A stretch of 64,000 nt of DNA from Shewanella pealeana ATCC 700345. Lineage in GTDB: Bacteria; Pseudomonadota; Gammaproteobacteria; Enterobacterales; Shewanellaceae. The stretch is from assembly GCF_000018285.1 (NCBI RefSeq), contig NC_009901.1, positions 2,417,001 through 2,481,000 of the forward strand, written 5' to 3'. The notes under the pieces were generated by a model. That model did not search any database. It worked only from the letters and a program-made list of their open reading frames with translations, and had not been told where the DNA came from. Position 1 is the first letter of the stretch, and each line of letters begins with the position of its first letter. Below, piece by piece: positions 1 to 9,243 of this stretch. The position numbers and the translations under genes were made by a program.

Positions 1-451
1 CTAATCCTTGTATGTCTTCCATATTGGCGATGAGTACAGGCGTCAATAGGCTATCGGCATGCTCAGTTAAATAATCAAGATCGAATTCCAAAATCGGGTC
101 GCCAACCTTTACTTCTTGGCCCTCTTCGGCAAGGCGTTTAAACCCATTCCCTCTGAGTTCAACAGTGCCAATACCAAAGTGAACAAATATCTCAAGACCT
201 TGATTAGATTCGATACTAAATGCGTGATTGGTCTCAAATATTTTCCCGATTGTGCCATCAATTGGAGCTAGAATGAGTTGACCTTTTGGCGCGATGGCTA
301 AACCGTCACCGACAATTTTCTCGGAAAAAACGGCGTCGGGTACTTTTTCAACGGCAATAATTTTGCCGGAAACGGGGGCATAGACATTCACTACGCCGGC
401 GATATCTGTTTGTCCTGAAATTAGGCGTCTAATGCGGCTTAAAAATCCCAT
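1..451 (-). CDS. crr: PTS glucose-type EIIA component (partial)
   Basis: EIIA-Glc is the cytoplasmic phosphocarrier that accepts phosphate from HPr and passes it to sugar-specific EIIB domains; its phosphorylation state also signals carbon supply. About 150 codons are present, from an ATG at 449-451; the family is about 169 residues, so the last ~20 are beyond the window edge. The VHFGIGTVEL segment holds the phosphorylated histidine, and the PVSGKII and PIDGTIGKIF segments are typical of the beta-sandwich fold. It is the last gene of ptsH-ptsI-crr, 64 bases after ptsI. Identification is secure. Confidence 0.95.
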   Translation of the reverse strand, partial: MGFLSRIRRLISGQTDIAGVVNVYAPVSGKIIAVEKVPDAVFSEKIVGDGLAIAPKGQLILAPIDGTIGKIFETNHAFSIESNQGLEIFVHFGIGTVELRGNGFKRLAEEGQEVKVGDPILEFDLDYLTEHADSLLTPVLIANMEDIQGL

Positions 452-515
452 CTATCTTGTGCCTCTTAGGTATGTTGATTTGTATTTGATAAAGGCTATA
501 GCCATTATATCGAGA

Positions 516-2219
516 TCAGTTGAGACCATTAATGTAAATATTTAATTCTTCGATTCTTTTTATTTTAATTGCATGTTTCGCAAGTGCTAGACAGGTTTGA
601 TAACTTATATCACGGATTGCAGATTTTACCTCTAACAATGAACTTAAATTAACGCTTAGCTCATCGATCCCCATACCTACTAGTAAAGGAGCAACTTTAG
701 GCTCGCTGGCTAATTCTCCGCAGAGTGAAACCTTGACTTGGTGTTGCTGAGCAAGATCTATCGTTGTTTTAATAAGGTGCAATACTGCTGGTGAAAGCGA
801 AGGGTACTCGCTTGTGAGTGAAGGATTTGTCCGATCCGCAGCCATAGTGTACTGGGTGAGATCGTTGGTGCCTATACTGATAAAATCCAGTTGCGGTAGC
901 ATGGATTCAAGGTTTAGTACTGCTGCCGGCGTCTCTACGACTATGCCATAGCTTAACTGTCCGAAGCCTTTTTCTTCCTCAATTAGCTGGAGCTTACAGG
1001 CCTCAATTAAGTCAAATAATGCTTCTAGCTCTTCGACCTGATTGATCATTGGGAACATCAGTCGGATTGGGCCATGATTTGCTGCCCGTAAAATAGCTTT
1101 CACTTGGGTGATAAAAAGTTGAGGATTGGCCAAACTATAGCGAATACCTCTCATGCCTAATGCGGGATTGTCTTCTACCAGTGGCGTTAAGCAAGGTAGC
1201 TCTTTATCTGCGCCGACATCTAAGGTTCGTATGGTAAAGGTTTTTCCAGCCATTAAATGCAGCGCATCACAATAGAAGTGATACTGGGTTTTCTCATCAG
1301 GAAGGATACTGGTGTTCATTAACATAAATTCAGTACGAAACAGACCAATTCCCTCCGCACCTACATCGGCCAAATGGCTAATTTCATTTAAGCTACCAAC
1401 GTTTGCCAATAATGAAACCTGATGAGCGTCTAAAGTCTCAGTAGGTAGATCTTTAAGGGTCAATAACTGTTGCTTACGTTCAATATCTTGTTGCTGCAGC
1501 CTATATAGTTGAGCTAGATGTTCAGGACTTGGCTTAATGACGAGCTCACCTTCGATAGCGTTAAGAACAACTTGGGTACCATTTTTGATCTGCTCGCCGT
1601 CAAATTGGCAACTAAGCAACGCAGGGATCCCTGCACTTCGAGCTAGAATGGCTGTATGACTCGTTATGCCACCAGTATTGAGCACTAAGCCCTTAATATG
1701 CTTAAGAGGCAACATGGCAAACTCTGCTGGTGTTAAGTCATGAGCGAAGATAATGGTATCTTGATTTAGCTGGCTTAAGTCCAGATGTTGGGCGCCGTGT
1801 AAGCGCGCGATAAGGCGGCTACTCAAGCACAATATATCTTCGGCTCGATTGGCTAAATAGGGATCATCTAACTGCTCTAATTCTGATGCTTGATAAGTAA
1901 AGATCCGCTCAATGGCCGCAGCTGCTCTGATCTGTAACTTTGAGATAGCGTCTTTAATTTGGGCTAGCAATTCTTCATCATCGAGAATGAGGATGTCTGC
2001 CTCAATGAGTTCAAAATGGCTTGTGCTTGGATCTAATTTTGCGAGGCCTTGAGTTAAATGTTGCTTTTGTTGCTCAAAAGCTGTTTTGAGGCTTTCAATT
2101 TCAATGGGGACTTGGGCTAATGGGATAACACGATAATCGATTTTCTGGTGCTGTAAGTTAAGATGTAGGGCTTGTCCGAAAGCTATACCCGATGAAACAA
2201 CGATTCCCGTAATCGACAT
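516..2219 (-). CDS. ptsI: PTS enzyme I (phosphoenolpyruvate-protein phosphotransferase)
   Basis: Enzyme I takes phosphate from phosphoenolpyruvate and transfers it to HPr, the first step of PTS sugar uptake. At 567 residues it has the usual length for the basic enzyme I without extra domains. Order: N-terminal HPr-binding/phosphohistidine domain with the GGITSHTAILARS motif (phosphorylated His188), then the PEP-binding TIM barrel with the LFRTEFMLM, GMRGIRYSL and SIGTNDLTQYTMAADR motifs. The start ATG is preceded by a good GGAG ribosome-binding site. It lies 10 bases after ptsH and ahead of crr, all on the minus strand. Confidence 0.97.
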   Translation of the reverse strand: MSITGIVVSSGIAFGQALHLNLQHQKIDYRVIPLAQVPIEIESLKTAFEQQKQHLTQGLAKLDPSTSHFELIEADILILDDEELLAQIKDAISKLQIRAAAAIERIFTYQASELEQLDDPYLANRAEDILCLSSRLIARLHGAQHLDLSQLNQDTIIFAHDLTPAEFAMLPLKHIKGLVLNTGGITSHTAILARSAGIPALLSCQFDGEQIKNGTQVVLNAIEGELVIKPSPEHLAQLYRLQQQDIERKQQLLTLKDLPTETLDAHQVSLLANVGSLNEISHLADVGAEGIGLFRTEFMLMNTSILPDEKTQYHFYCDALHLMAGKTFTIRTLDVGADKELPCLTPLVEDNPALGMRGIRYSLANPQLFITQVKAILRAANHGPIRLMFPMINQVEELEALFDLIEACKLQLIEEEKGFGQLSYGIVVETPAAVLNLESMLPQLDFISIGTNDLTQYTMAADRTNPSLTSEYPSLSPAVLHLIKTTIDLAQQHQVKVSLCGELASEPKVAPLLVGMGIDELSVNLSSLLEVKSAIRDISYQTCLALAKHAIKIKRIEELNIYINGLN

Positions 2220-2229
2220 AACAAGTCTC

Positions 2230-2487
2230 CTAACTTAATGTAATGAGTAATTCAGACACTTCTTCAACCGCTTGATCAGCGTGTTCCCCCTCGGCAATGA
2301 CTCGTACCGATACGCCATAATAAAGTCCTAATGTTTGCAGTTTAAATAGACTCTTTGCGCTGGCCTGCTTGCCGTCGCACTCTACGATGATACTGCATTC
2401 GAAAGACTTTGCTTTTTTTACCAAAAGTGCGGCTGGACGGGTGTGGATCCCGTGTTTAGCGGTAATGGTTACTACTTTTTCATACAT
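2230..2487 (-). CDS. ptsH: PTS phosphocarrier protein HPr
   Basis: HPr shuttles phosphate from enzyme I to EIIA proteins. I chose the ATG at 2487 (protein begins MYEKVVTI), giving 85 residues like E. coli HPr and placing the active histidine of the GIHTRPAA motif exactly at position 15. An upstream in-frame ATG at 2502 would add five residues (MSLAM), with no better ribosome-binding site. The conserved SAKSLFKLQTLGL segment around the regulatory-serine region is present. It is the first gene of the pts operon. Confidence 0.95.
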   Translation of the reverse strand: MYEKVVTITAKHGIHTRPAALLVKKAKSFECSIIVECDGKQASAKSLFKLQTLGLYYGVSVRVIAEGEHADQAVEEVSELLITLS

Positions 2488-2566
2488 CATCGCGAGACTC
2501 ATAGGTGTTAGTTATCAACCAAATGGTATTTTCTACCCAAGAGTAGTTAATCTAAGAACAATGGGA

Positions 2567-2953
2567 CTAATAATCAATGATTTGGTAGTTTTTCTTTTTG
2601 AGTGCTTTGGTGGCTTCGGTTAAGGTATCTTTTTTCACCAGAATATAGTCAGTATCAAAGGTAGAAATTGCAAAGATACTGATTTGTTTATCGGCAAGAG
2701 TGCCGGAGACATTGGCTAGAATTCCTGTCATTGAAAATCCTAAAGGGCCGAGGACTTCAAGGCAGCGCCAATCTTCCTCTTGTTCAATGCTATCTAAAAC
2801 GAGCGTGGAGGAGACAACTACCGAGATCTCGTCCTTAGTTTTGCCGATAAAGAACATCTCTTGTTGAAAAATATCTGCAGGGATGATGCTTTCAGATGAA
2901 AAGCTATGGATAGTGTACAGCTCGGGGTGAATTGCCAGTGTCATATGAGCCAT
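2567..2953 (-). CDS. ACT-domain protein
   Basis: A 128-residue cytoplasmic protein made of two ACT-like units, resembling the small stand-alone ACT proteins (COG3603 type) rather than a full aspartokinase. The second half (LGPLGFSMTGILANVSGTLADKQ) has the glycine-rich ACT turn and is followed by IFAISTFDTDYILVKK, the usual beta strand. ACT domains bind small ligands, often amino acids; the ligand here is unknown. It lies 79 bases upstream of ptsH on the same strand but probably has its own promoter. Family is recognised; function is not. Confidence 0.8.
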   Translation of the reverse strand: MAHMTLAIHPELYTIHSFSSESIIPADIFQQEMFFIGKTKDEISVVVSSTLVLDSIEQEEDWRCLEVLGPLGFSMTGILANVSGTLADKQISIFAISTFDTDYILVKKDTLTEATKALKKKNYQIIDY

Positions 2954-3054
2954 AAATTCACTCTTAGATAAATTCCATTAGTGAATTTAGCTTACCATAA
3001 AAGACCGATAGCGCGAGGGGCAATGTCGCCCTCGAGCTAAAGTCTGACTGGGCG

Positions 3055-4695
3055 CTAGTTAACTTTAAACTGGCCTAATGTTTGCGAGCAGTCTTTACTG
3101 ATCGATTGAAGAGAAATCGCTGCACTGTGGTTACTTTCATTAGCTTTTACCGACACTTCTGTTAATTCTGTAATGGTGCAAATGTTGCGATTGATCTCCT
3201 CTGTGACAATCGATTGCTCTTCGGTTGCACTGGCGAGTTGGGTATTCATATCACTGATATGAGCAATTAAGTTAAGGATATCGGCCAATGAATCGCTGAC
3301 ATCCTTTGCTTGGGTCTGGACTTGTTGTGATTGATGTTGATTTTGCTCGTTACTGGCCACCACAAGATTTACGCCCGATTGAATATCTTTGATGATATTT
3401 TGAATTTCGTTGGTGGAGTCTTGTGTACGTGTCGCTAAGGCACGCACCTCATCGGCTACGACGGCAAAACCGCGGCCATGAGCTCCCGCACGCGCAGCTT
3501 CGATAGCGGCATTGAGGGCAAGTAGATTGGTTTGTTCGGCTATTGCGCGGATCACATCAAGGATACTGCCTATCTGTAGCGATGATTGACCAAGGGCATG
3601 GGTGAGCTGCTGAGCATGCTGTAGCTCATCTGCAAGATGCTGCACATTGTCGAGTGTCGAGTCCATCATTGACATACTTTGCTGAGCTTGGTGCTTTACG
3701 CTATTCGCGGCATCAGCTGCTTGGTTGGTACTGGTGGCCATTTCTTGAGTCGTCGATAGCATCTGGTTAATTGCCGTCGCTACGCTTGACGTTTGTTGGT
3801 GTAGATGCTCGACACTACTGTTTGACTCCTCAACTGCAGTGAGTAACCCGATAGCATCTTTATCCAAACTTTGGCCTATTGGTTGTAGCTGGGCGACCAT
3901 ATCCCTAATTTTCAACACAAATAAATTGAAGGCTTGGGCCAATTCTGCTACTTCATCTTTGCCTTTTGTTGGCAGCTTTTGGGTTAAATCACCTTCTCCT
4001 TGCGCTATGTCTTTCATCGCCGTAATCGCTTCTTTTAGCGGGGCGGTTATGGAAATGTTAAGCACTAGGAAAAAAAGAAAGATGGGAATTGAGATCATCA
4101 ACATGATTGCGAGGTAATCGAAAGCCATCGAATACATCACATCACTCACATCGCTCATATAGCTGCCAGTAATAATAGTCCAGTCCCAGGGGGCGTATTG
4201 TCTGGCTTCAACGAGCTTGGGCTCCAACTGACCGCTACTCGGATTGGGGAAGTTAATTTGCGACTTGGCAACAGGTTGATGGGCAGCTGCGCTAACTAAA
4301 GTCTCGAGGTTGACGGGGTCTTGAGAACTAAAGAGTGTGGTGGCATTTTGGTTAATGGCACTAGCGTCGGCGCCGTGGGCGATAATATTGCGCTGTTCAT
4401 CTAATATGATGAAATAGCCATCGTTGCCAAAATGTATTTGATTAATTAGATAAGCTGCAGCTTGTTTGGCGTTAACGAGAGTGAGGTTGAGATCTTCAAC
4501 TTGTTTGTTATGAGCTTCGATAATGCTGACGGCCGTGTTGATTTGGGCATCGTTTTGAAGCCATTTTTGAGCGATAAGGTTGTTGTACTGTTCATTGATC
4601 GAAAAACTGGCAAAGCAAACGGTACCGATAGCGGCTAGCATTAGCATTAAAATTAGACGTTGTAGAATTGTAAACTGTCTTAAGAGGGCGATCAT
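3055..4695 (-). CDS. Methyl-accepting chemotaxis protein with single Cache sensor
   Basis: An inner-membrane chemoreceptor of 546 residues that senses a periplasmic ligand and controls CheA. Order: transmembrane helix at about 12-32, periplasmic single-Cache (sCache_2-like) domain to about 190 ([19 protein letters not shown], then [14 protein letters not shown]), second transmembrane helix about 191-213, HAMP domain, then a long coiled-coil signalling domain whose hairpin tip reads [20 protein letters not shown]. The ligand is unknown; sCache_2 domains often bind small carboxylates. The DUF3334/CheX-like gene is transcribed divergently from it. Confidence 0.93.
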   Translation of the reverse strand: MIALLRQFTILQRLILMLMLAAIGTVCFASFSINEQYNNLIAQKWLQNDAQINTAVSIIEAHNKQVEDLNLTLVNAKQAAAYLINQIHFGNDGYFIILDEQRNIIAHGADASAINQNATTLFSSQDPVNLETLVSAAAHQPVAKSQINFPNPSSGQLEPKLVEARQYAPWDWTIITGSYMSDVSDVMYSMAFDYLAIMLMISIPIFLFFLVLNISITAPLKEAITAMKDIAQGEGDLTQKLPTKGKDEVAELAQAFNLFVLKIRDMVAQLQPIGQSLDKDAIGLLTAVEESNSSVEHLHQQTSSVATAINQMLSTTQEMATSTNQAADAANSVKHQAQQSMSMMDSTLDNVQHLADELQHAQQLTHALGQSSLQIGSILDVIRAIAEQTNLLALNAAIEAARAGAHGRGFAVVADEVRALATRTQDSTNEIQNIIKDIQSGVNLVVASNEQNQHQSQQVQTQAKDVSDSLADILNLIAHISDMNTQLASATEEQSIVTEEINRNICTITELTEVSVKANESNHSAAISLQSISKDCSQTLGQFKVN

Positions 4696-5059
4696 ATTCT
4701 GTGTTGCTCTGTTTACGATAACATTGTTTAAACTTAACCTTAATGATGAGGATGGGAAATAGTAAGTTTATGTTTATTTTAAAAATGTTAACTGTATCTG
4801 TCGTTTTGCGTCGGCATTGCAGATTAGTGTTTGAGCCCACTTACCACCTGGGATGATAAGACTTGAAATATCTATCTTGTAACAGCTTAAAGTTAAGTCT
4901 TTTGTGCTGCATTAGCGGTTTAATACTATTATCTAGCCCAAAAAGTGGGCCAAGGTAAAGTGTAGATGCATCAAATTCGTGAATTTGTTTACTTGTTTTA
5001 CTTTGTTTTGTTAATTGGGTGGGGCAATATGTCCCGACTACTTTTTAAAGGTTAAACTT
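4696..5059. promoter_or_regulatory. Divergent intergenic region with operator-like palindrome
   Basis: A 364-base AT-rich gap between the chemoreceptor (minus) and the DUF3334 gene (plus). It holds a perfect inverted repeat, CAAATTC-GT-GAATTTG, at 4972-4987, about 75 bases before the DUF3334 start, and a weak hairpin with GCCCA/TGGGC arms at 4936-4950. No coding potential was recognised. The palindrome is seen directly; a regulatory role is inferred. Confidence 0.4.
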
Positions 5060-5764
5060 ATGCAATCAACAGTATCTGTAACCACTGACGATATTTTATT
5101 AAAGCTGTGTCACTCAGTATCTCATGTGCTATTTAGCACAACTCATAGCCAGGTAAGCCACGCTGGTATGGTGCAATCTATCACACGTACCTGCTTGAAA
5201 CCTGATTTGGGGTGTTTCTCAATTTTTGATGGTGGGTTTTCTGGTCTAGTAGTGATCAATTTCTCGGCCCCAGCAGCAATAGAGATCTACCGGGAATACA
5301 TGCTTAATATGGGGATGCCGGAATCTGAGCTTGCGTTTTCACATACTTCAGATGAAGTGGGTAATGTGATGGGCGAGCTGATGAATCAGATCTTAGGTGA
5401 TTTCATCAATAAAATTAGTAAAGAATTACAGACCACTATCAGTCAAAGCCAGCCTAAAATGCTGACCATTAATAAAGAACTGACTATTTCAATTGATACT
5501 AATCTAAATGAAGCCGTTGCAAGGCGAGTGTCGTTTAAGACTAAAAATAACCATGTTTTTTACCTTGAGTTTGCAATGGACAAGACTGAGTTTATCAAGC
5601 TAAGTGAATTTGAAGTCGATGGGGATTTTGACTTAGATGAACTACTTGCTGAGCACGGTCAGTTGTTAACTACGCCTAAGCGTGCCCAACCAACCAAGGT
5701 TCAAGAACATCACCATGTAAAAAACAGCGATGCCGATGATCTACTCGATGAATTAGGACTATAG
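5060..5764 (+). CDS. DUF3334 family protein with CheC/CheX-like fold
   Basis: A 234-residue cytoplasmic protein of the DUF3334 type. I chose the ATG at 5060 (MQSTVSVTTDD), which has an AAAGG ribosome-binding site; the ORF could extend to 5015, but those 15 residues look non-coding. The helix DEVGNVMGELMNQILGDF carries Glu106 and Asn109 (ExxN), followed by a proline exactly 22 residues later (Pro132). That spacing matches the CheC/CheX/FliY phosphatase signature, except that Asn102 replaces the usual Asp/Ser. The C-terminus is acidic and probably disordered. A role in dephosphorylating CheY-like regulators is inferred from the motif and the neighbouring receptor gene. Confidence 0.8.
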   Translation: MQSTVSVTTDDILLKLCHSVSHVLFSTTHSQVSHAGMVQSITRTCLKPDLGCFSIFDGGFSGLVVINFSAPAAIEIYREYMLNMGMPESELAFSHTSDEVGNVMGELMNQILGDFINKISKELQTTISQSQPKMLTINKELTISIDTNLNEAVARRVSFKTKNNHVFYLEFAMDKTEFIKLSEFEVDGDFDLDELLAEHGQLLTTPKRAQPTKVQEHHHVKNSDADDLLDELGL

Positions 5765-5873
5765 AGCGGCGGGATCACAGCTATTGATGTTTGTATAAGC
5801 CACTAGCCGATATTTTATTCATTTGGAGCTAGCAAAGCCTGTATGTTAAAGAAACTACTGCCTGATTTTTACA

Positions 5874-5903
5874 TGTCCTGTATAACAAGCGTTATACAGG
5901 ACA
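5874..5903. terminator. Perfect 13-bp hairpin between convergent genes
   Basis: Arms TGTCCTGTATAAC (5874-5886) and GTTATACAGGACA (5891-5903) enclose an AAGC loop. It sits between the end of the DUF3334 gene and the end of the exonuclease gene, so it could serve both. Neither side has a clear T tract, so it may be a weak terminator or an mRNA-end stabiliser. Confidence 0.55.
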
Positions 5904-5911
5904 CACATCGT

Positions 5912-6559
5912 TCAGCCTTGGCGTTGTAGATATTGATTAATATTGGCTTTAGTTTGTTTAGCAATACTTTGTAGTAGACCAAAGTCTGGGCTGTGTAATT
6001 GATAGTCTTGCTGTAGATCTTCAAGCATGGCTAGCCAGAGGCTAGCAGTCATTTCACTATCCGCTAGGGCGCGGTGAAACACGCCGTCATGTTGGATATT
6101 CTTATAGCTCACTAAGCTGCCGAGTTTATGGTTTGGAGCTGCTTGATAAAGCCTGCGTGCAATAAGCATGGAACAGGCAAATTGGCCAAGGTAGTGACAG
6201 TTTATGCGCTTAAGTTCAGCATCCAAAAAACGTTGATCGAAAGAGGCATTGTGGGCGACCAAGTTATAATCACCGATAAAATCAGCAAATTGTGCCATGA
6301 CCTCCTCACACGAGGGGGCATCGGCTAACATAGCATTACTGATCCCGGTATAGCTTTCGATAAAACCACTGATCCGAAAGCCTGGATTCATTAATTGCTG
6401 AAACCGATCGACGACTTTGCCATCTTTTAGCATTACGGCACCGATTTCAATCGCTCGATCGCCCTGAGTTGGAGATAAACCTGTGGTTTCGAAGTCGAGT
6501 ACGATAACCGTGTCGGCTGGGCGGCATAAGATTGGATTGCTATAGCTCAATTTAATCAT
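5912..6559 (-). CDS. DnaQ-family 3'-5' exonuclease
   Basis: A 215-residue DEDDh exonuclease related to the epsilon subunit of DNA polymerase III. Catalytic residues are visible: Asp22 and Glu24 in VLDFETTG, Asp108 in HNASFDQRF, and His162/Asp167 in HRALADSEM. It is shorter than a typical DnaQ and lacks a recognisable polymerase-binding tail, so it is more likely an accessory exonuclease or paralogue than the replicative proofreading subunit. It is a single gene converging on the DUF3334 gene. The ribosome-binding site is weak. Confidence 0.88.
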   Translation of the reverse strand: MIKLSYSNPILCRPADTVIVLDFETTGLSPTQGDRAIEIGAVMLKDGKVVDRFQQLMNPGFRISGFIESYTGISNAMLADAPSCEEVMAQFADFIGDYNLVAHNASFDQRFLDAELKRINCHYLGQFACSMLIARRLYQAAPNHKLGSLVSYKNIQHDGVFHRALADSEMTASLWLAMLEDLQQDYQLHSPDFGLLQSIAKQTKANINQYLQRQG

Positions 6560-6746
6560 TCATCTGTATTGTTTCTTGGTATTGTATTCATCCCATCATT
6601 TCAGTCAATCTGCTTTGTATCTTAATATGCAGCCTATATCTTACTTAATTCATAGCTGCACAGAATAAGCATGTTTCATGATCTCACCGTGATTTTTTTC
6701 AGCGAATATTTGTTAAGATCTGCGCAAATTTACGTGAGTTAATAAC

Positions 6747-7892
6747 ATGCAATTAGATATCAATGGTTTAACACCAGAGCAGTTTCTCAAAGAATACTGG
6801 CAAAAAAAACCACTAGTGATCCGTCAAGGATTTAAAAACTTTCAAGATCTGCTCTCACCTGACGAGATGGCAGGGCTGGCTTGTGATGAAATGGTGGAGT
6901 CTCGTCGAGTTTATCGAGAGAAGGGAGACTGGCAGGCGGAGTTTGGGCCATTTGAATCTTATGAGCATTTAGGCGAGAAGGATTGGACCTTAATCGTACA
7001 GGCATTAAATAATTGGGTTCCTGCAGCTGAAGACTTACTTAAATGCTTTGATTTTATACCTCGCTGGCGTTTAGATGACGTGATGGTTAGCTACGCGGTT
7101 CCCGGTGGTGGAGTTGGGCCGCATATTGACCTTTATGACGTGTTTATCTGTCAAGGTTCAGGGCGTCGCCGATGGCGTGTAGGCGACTTAGGTCCTCATA
7201 AAGAGTTTGCTGCGCATCCAGCACTGCTGCATACCGAAGCATTTGACCCGATCATAGATGTTGAACTCTTGCCTGGTGATATTCTCTATCTACCGCCAGG
7301 GTATCCTCATGATGGCGTGACACTTGAGCCGTCAATGAGCTTTTCTGTTGGTTACCGAACAGCTTCGGCGAAGGATATGGTGAGTGCTTTGGCCGATCAC
7401 CTAATCGATAACGAACAAGGTACTAAGCAGATCACGGATCCCGATCGTGGCTTGAGCCAACATTCTGGTTTAATCGATGAACAAGATCTAGGACGTATCA
7501 AGCAGCAACTCATCGAAACGCTAGATGATACACTGATCAGTGAATTCAGTGGTCGCTATCTGACTCAATCTAAGTGCGAATTAGACCTACCTGAAGAGCA
7601 ATTAGGCTTCCAATTAGACGATATAAAGGCAATCATCTCAGAGCAGCCGTTAATTCGTTTGGGCGGGCTACGTTGTCTTTATTTCGCGACCAGTCTTGAG
7701 TCTGGTGTCATGTACATTAATGGCGAGCAAGTGGAACTAGGAGAAGGCAGTTCAGAGGTGATTGAAGCGCTCTGTAATCAACAGCAGCTAACCCTCGAAG
7801 ACATGTCTACTTGGTTAGAAAATGAAGCTGTGATGACTCAATTGACCGACTGGGTTAATGCGGGTTATTGGTACTTCGATGATGTAGAGTAA
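6747..7892 (+). CDS. roxA: Ribosomal protein L16 arginine hydroxylase (JmjC-type)
   Basis: A cytoplasmic 2-oxoglutarate/Fe(II) oxygenase of the YcfD/RoxA family, which hydroxylates an arginine of ribosomal protein L16 in E. coli. The iron ligands are visible as His126 and Asp128 (GPHIDLYDVF) and His188 (GYPHDG), nearly the same numbers as in E. coli YcfD. The C-terminal part has the winged-helix-like domain (LIRLGGLRCLYF and onwards). Length of 381 residues matches the family. It is a single gene, with a strong terminator after it. Confidence 0.93.
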   Translation: MQLDINGLTPEQFLKEYWQKKPLVIRQGFKNFQDLLSPDEMAGLACDEMVESRRVYREKGDWQAEFGPFESYEHLGEKDWTLIVQALNNWVPAAEDLLKCFDFIPRWRLDDVMVSYAVPGGGVGPHIDLYDVFICQGSGRRRWRVGDLGPHKEFAAHPALLHTEAFDPIIDVELLPGDILYLPPGYPHDGVTLEPSMSFSVGYRTASAKDMVSALADHLIDNEQGTKQITDPDRGLSQHSGLIDEQDLGRIKQQLIETLDDTLISEFSGRYLTQSKCELDLPEEQLGFQLDDIKAIISEQPLIRLGGLRCLYFATSLESGVMYINGEQVELGEGSSEVIEALCNQQQLTLEDMSTWLENEAVMTQLTDWVNAGYWYFDDVE

Positions 7893-7962
7893 ATTACTTC
7901 AAAAGTAATAGAAGACTGACCATAGGTTTTGCTAGTTAGTTACTATTATAATTGAAGATTAA

Positions 7963-7997
7963 AGCTCAATAGTCTTAAAGCTATTGAGCTTTTTTAT
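7963..7997 (+). terminator. Rho-independent terminator after roxA
   Basis: Stem AGCTCAATAG (7963-7972) with CTATTGAGCT (7981-7990), followed by a run of T. It begins 70 bases after the roxA stop codon and is the expected end of that transcript. Confidence 0.85.
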
Positions 7998-8065
7998 TGT
8001 GTTTTTATTACGCGTGTATCTGAGAGGCTGGTTAATTAAGAAGGTTATTTTTATACTAATGGCCA

Positions 8066-8956
8066 TTAAAAGCGGTATTGCCACAAGGCTCCTAGCGTAT
8101 CAAAATCATTGCCAACTTGGGTCACGACTCCGGTGTTGGCGTAAAGCTTAACACTGTGCTGGGCATTGACAGGAAAAGAGTAAGTGATGCCGAACCGAGA
8201 ATTGCGCTGCTTATCTAGCGAGTTTATTTTGTCTTTACTGGTTTCACCGCCAAAAAATAGATTGCCATTTAATGAAATCCAGTGGCCTCGGCTAATGTTA
8301 TAGATAAGGTGACCTTGCAGTGTAAACTGAGGTTTTTGTTCTAATTTGGTGTCATTAAAAAAATCATCGTTATCGCCATATAGTCTTACCGAAGCAATAA
8401 CATCGTAATACCAGCGTCCAAGCTTATGTGACATACCTATACCTGGTCGGAAAACCCAACGATTACTGCCAGCATTGAGTAATTTATCTCCATCATAACT
8501 GCCCATGGGCACGCTAACTTGCATGCTAGCACCCACGACAACACCCTGTTGCCATTGGGAGAAATCCTTTGCTTGTAATGCAGGCGCACCGAAGAAATTC
8601 CAAGTGACTCTTATCGATGGATCGCCATATCCGCAGCGATCGGCATTGAGTTGTTGACCATTGAATTCAGCGCTACCTTGATAACAGACCCGAGTAGTCG
8701 ATAGGTCAACTTTTGAAGAGCTGCCAGAGAGGTCAAAAGTATGGGCGTAGCCGATAACTGCGGCATTAATGCTTAGGTTGGCATTTTTAATTGGCGCACT
8801 AGGGGCAGGGGATAGATTGCCTTCAGAATGAACGACTCCGGCTGCCAAAAAATGCATTCCTATTGGGATGTTAGTATAGCTACGTGGCTCAAGATCTTGA
8901 GCTGCACAAGGGCTGCAAACTAGCAAGAGGGTAAACAGCGGGCGCGTCTTCACCAT
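8066..8956 (-). CDS. Outer-membrane beta-barrel protein, phenol-degradation MetA-like
   Basis: A probable outer-membrane barrel of about 296 residues, similar to the Phenol_MetA_deg/SphA-like transporters. I chose the ATG at 8956 because it starts a clean signal peptide (MVKTRPLFTLLLVCSPCAAQ, cleaved before DLEP); the open frame extends 21 codons further upstream without signal-peptide character. Alternating aromatic and polar strands and the C-terminal sequence LGALWQYRF, ending in Phe, fit an outer-membrane barrel. The RSYTNIPIGMHFLAAG start is typical of the family. Substrate is unknown. Confidence 0.75.
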   Translation of the reverse strand: MVKTRPLFTLLLVCSPCAAQDLEPRSYTNIPIGMHFLAAGVVHSEGNLSPAPSAPIKNANLSINAAVIGYAHTFDLSGSSSKVDLSTTRVCYQGSAEFNGQQLNADRCGYGDPSIRVTWNFFGAPALQAKDFSQWQQGVVVGASMQVSVPMGSYDGDKLLNAGSNRWVFRPGIGMSHKLGRWYYDVIASVRLYGDNDDFFNDTKLEQKPQFTLQGHLIYNISRGHWISLNGNLFFGGETSKDKINSLDKQRNSRFGITYSFPVNAQHSVKLYANTGVVTQVGNDFDTLGALWQYRF

Positions 8957-9243
8957 ACAGATGATATCTGGTCTGATTAACTGTCTATCCGTTATTGCGA
9001 AACCTCTAATGCTAATCAATCTTAATCCCTTAAAAACGGCAATAAAGCTTGGGTTTACTCAAATTATTTTTAGCTTTCTCAGATGACATTGAACTGCTGC
9101 ATATGATTTAACACTAAGTTAACGACTTTACAGTGTTTTTCAAGCTGGTTTTACAGGTATTGCCAAATTTTATTGGGTCATTAAAGTGCGAGTTTGTTAA
9201 TCTTAGTATATTGGTAAGTTCATACTCAGGATAAAGTAAACAA

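Noticed and set aside
4592..4840. An 82-residue minus-strand frame overlapping the chemoreceptor start
   Set aside because: It runs in another frame through the receptor's first helix and its promoter, has low-complexity composition, and shows no ribosome-binding site or family features.
5015..5059. N-terminal extension of the DUF3334 protein
   Set aside because: The ATG at 5060 has a ribosome-binding site and starts the conserved region; the 15 extra codons do not look coding.
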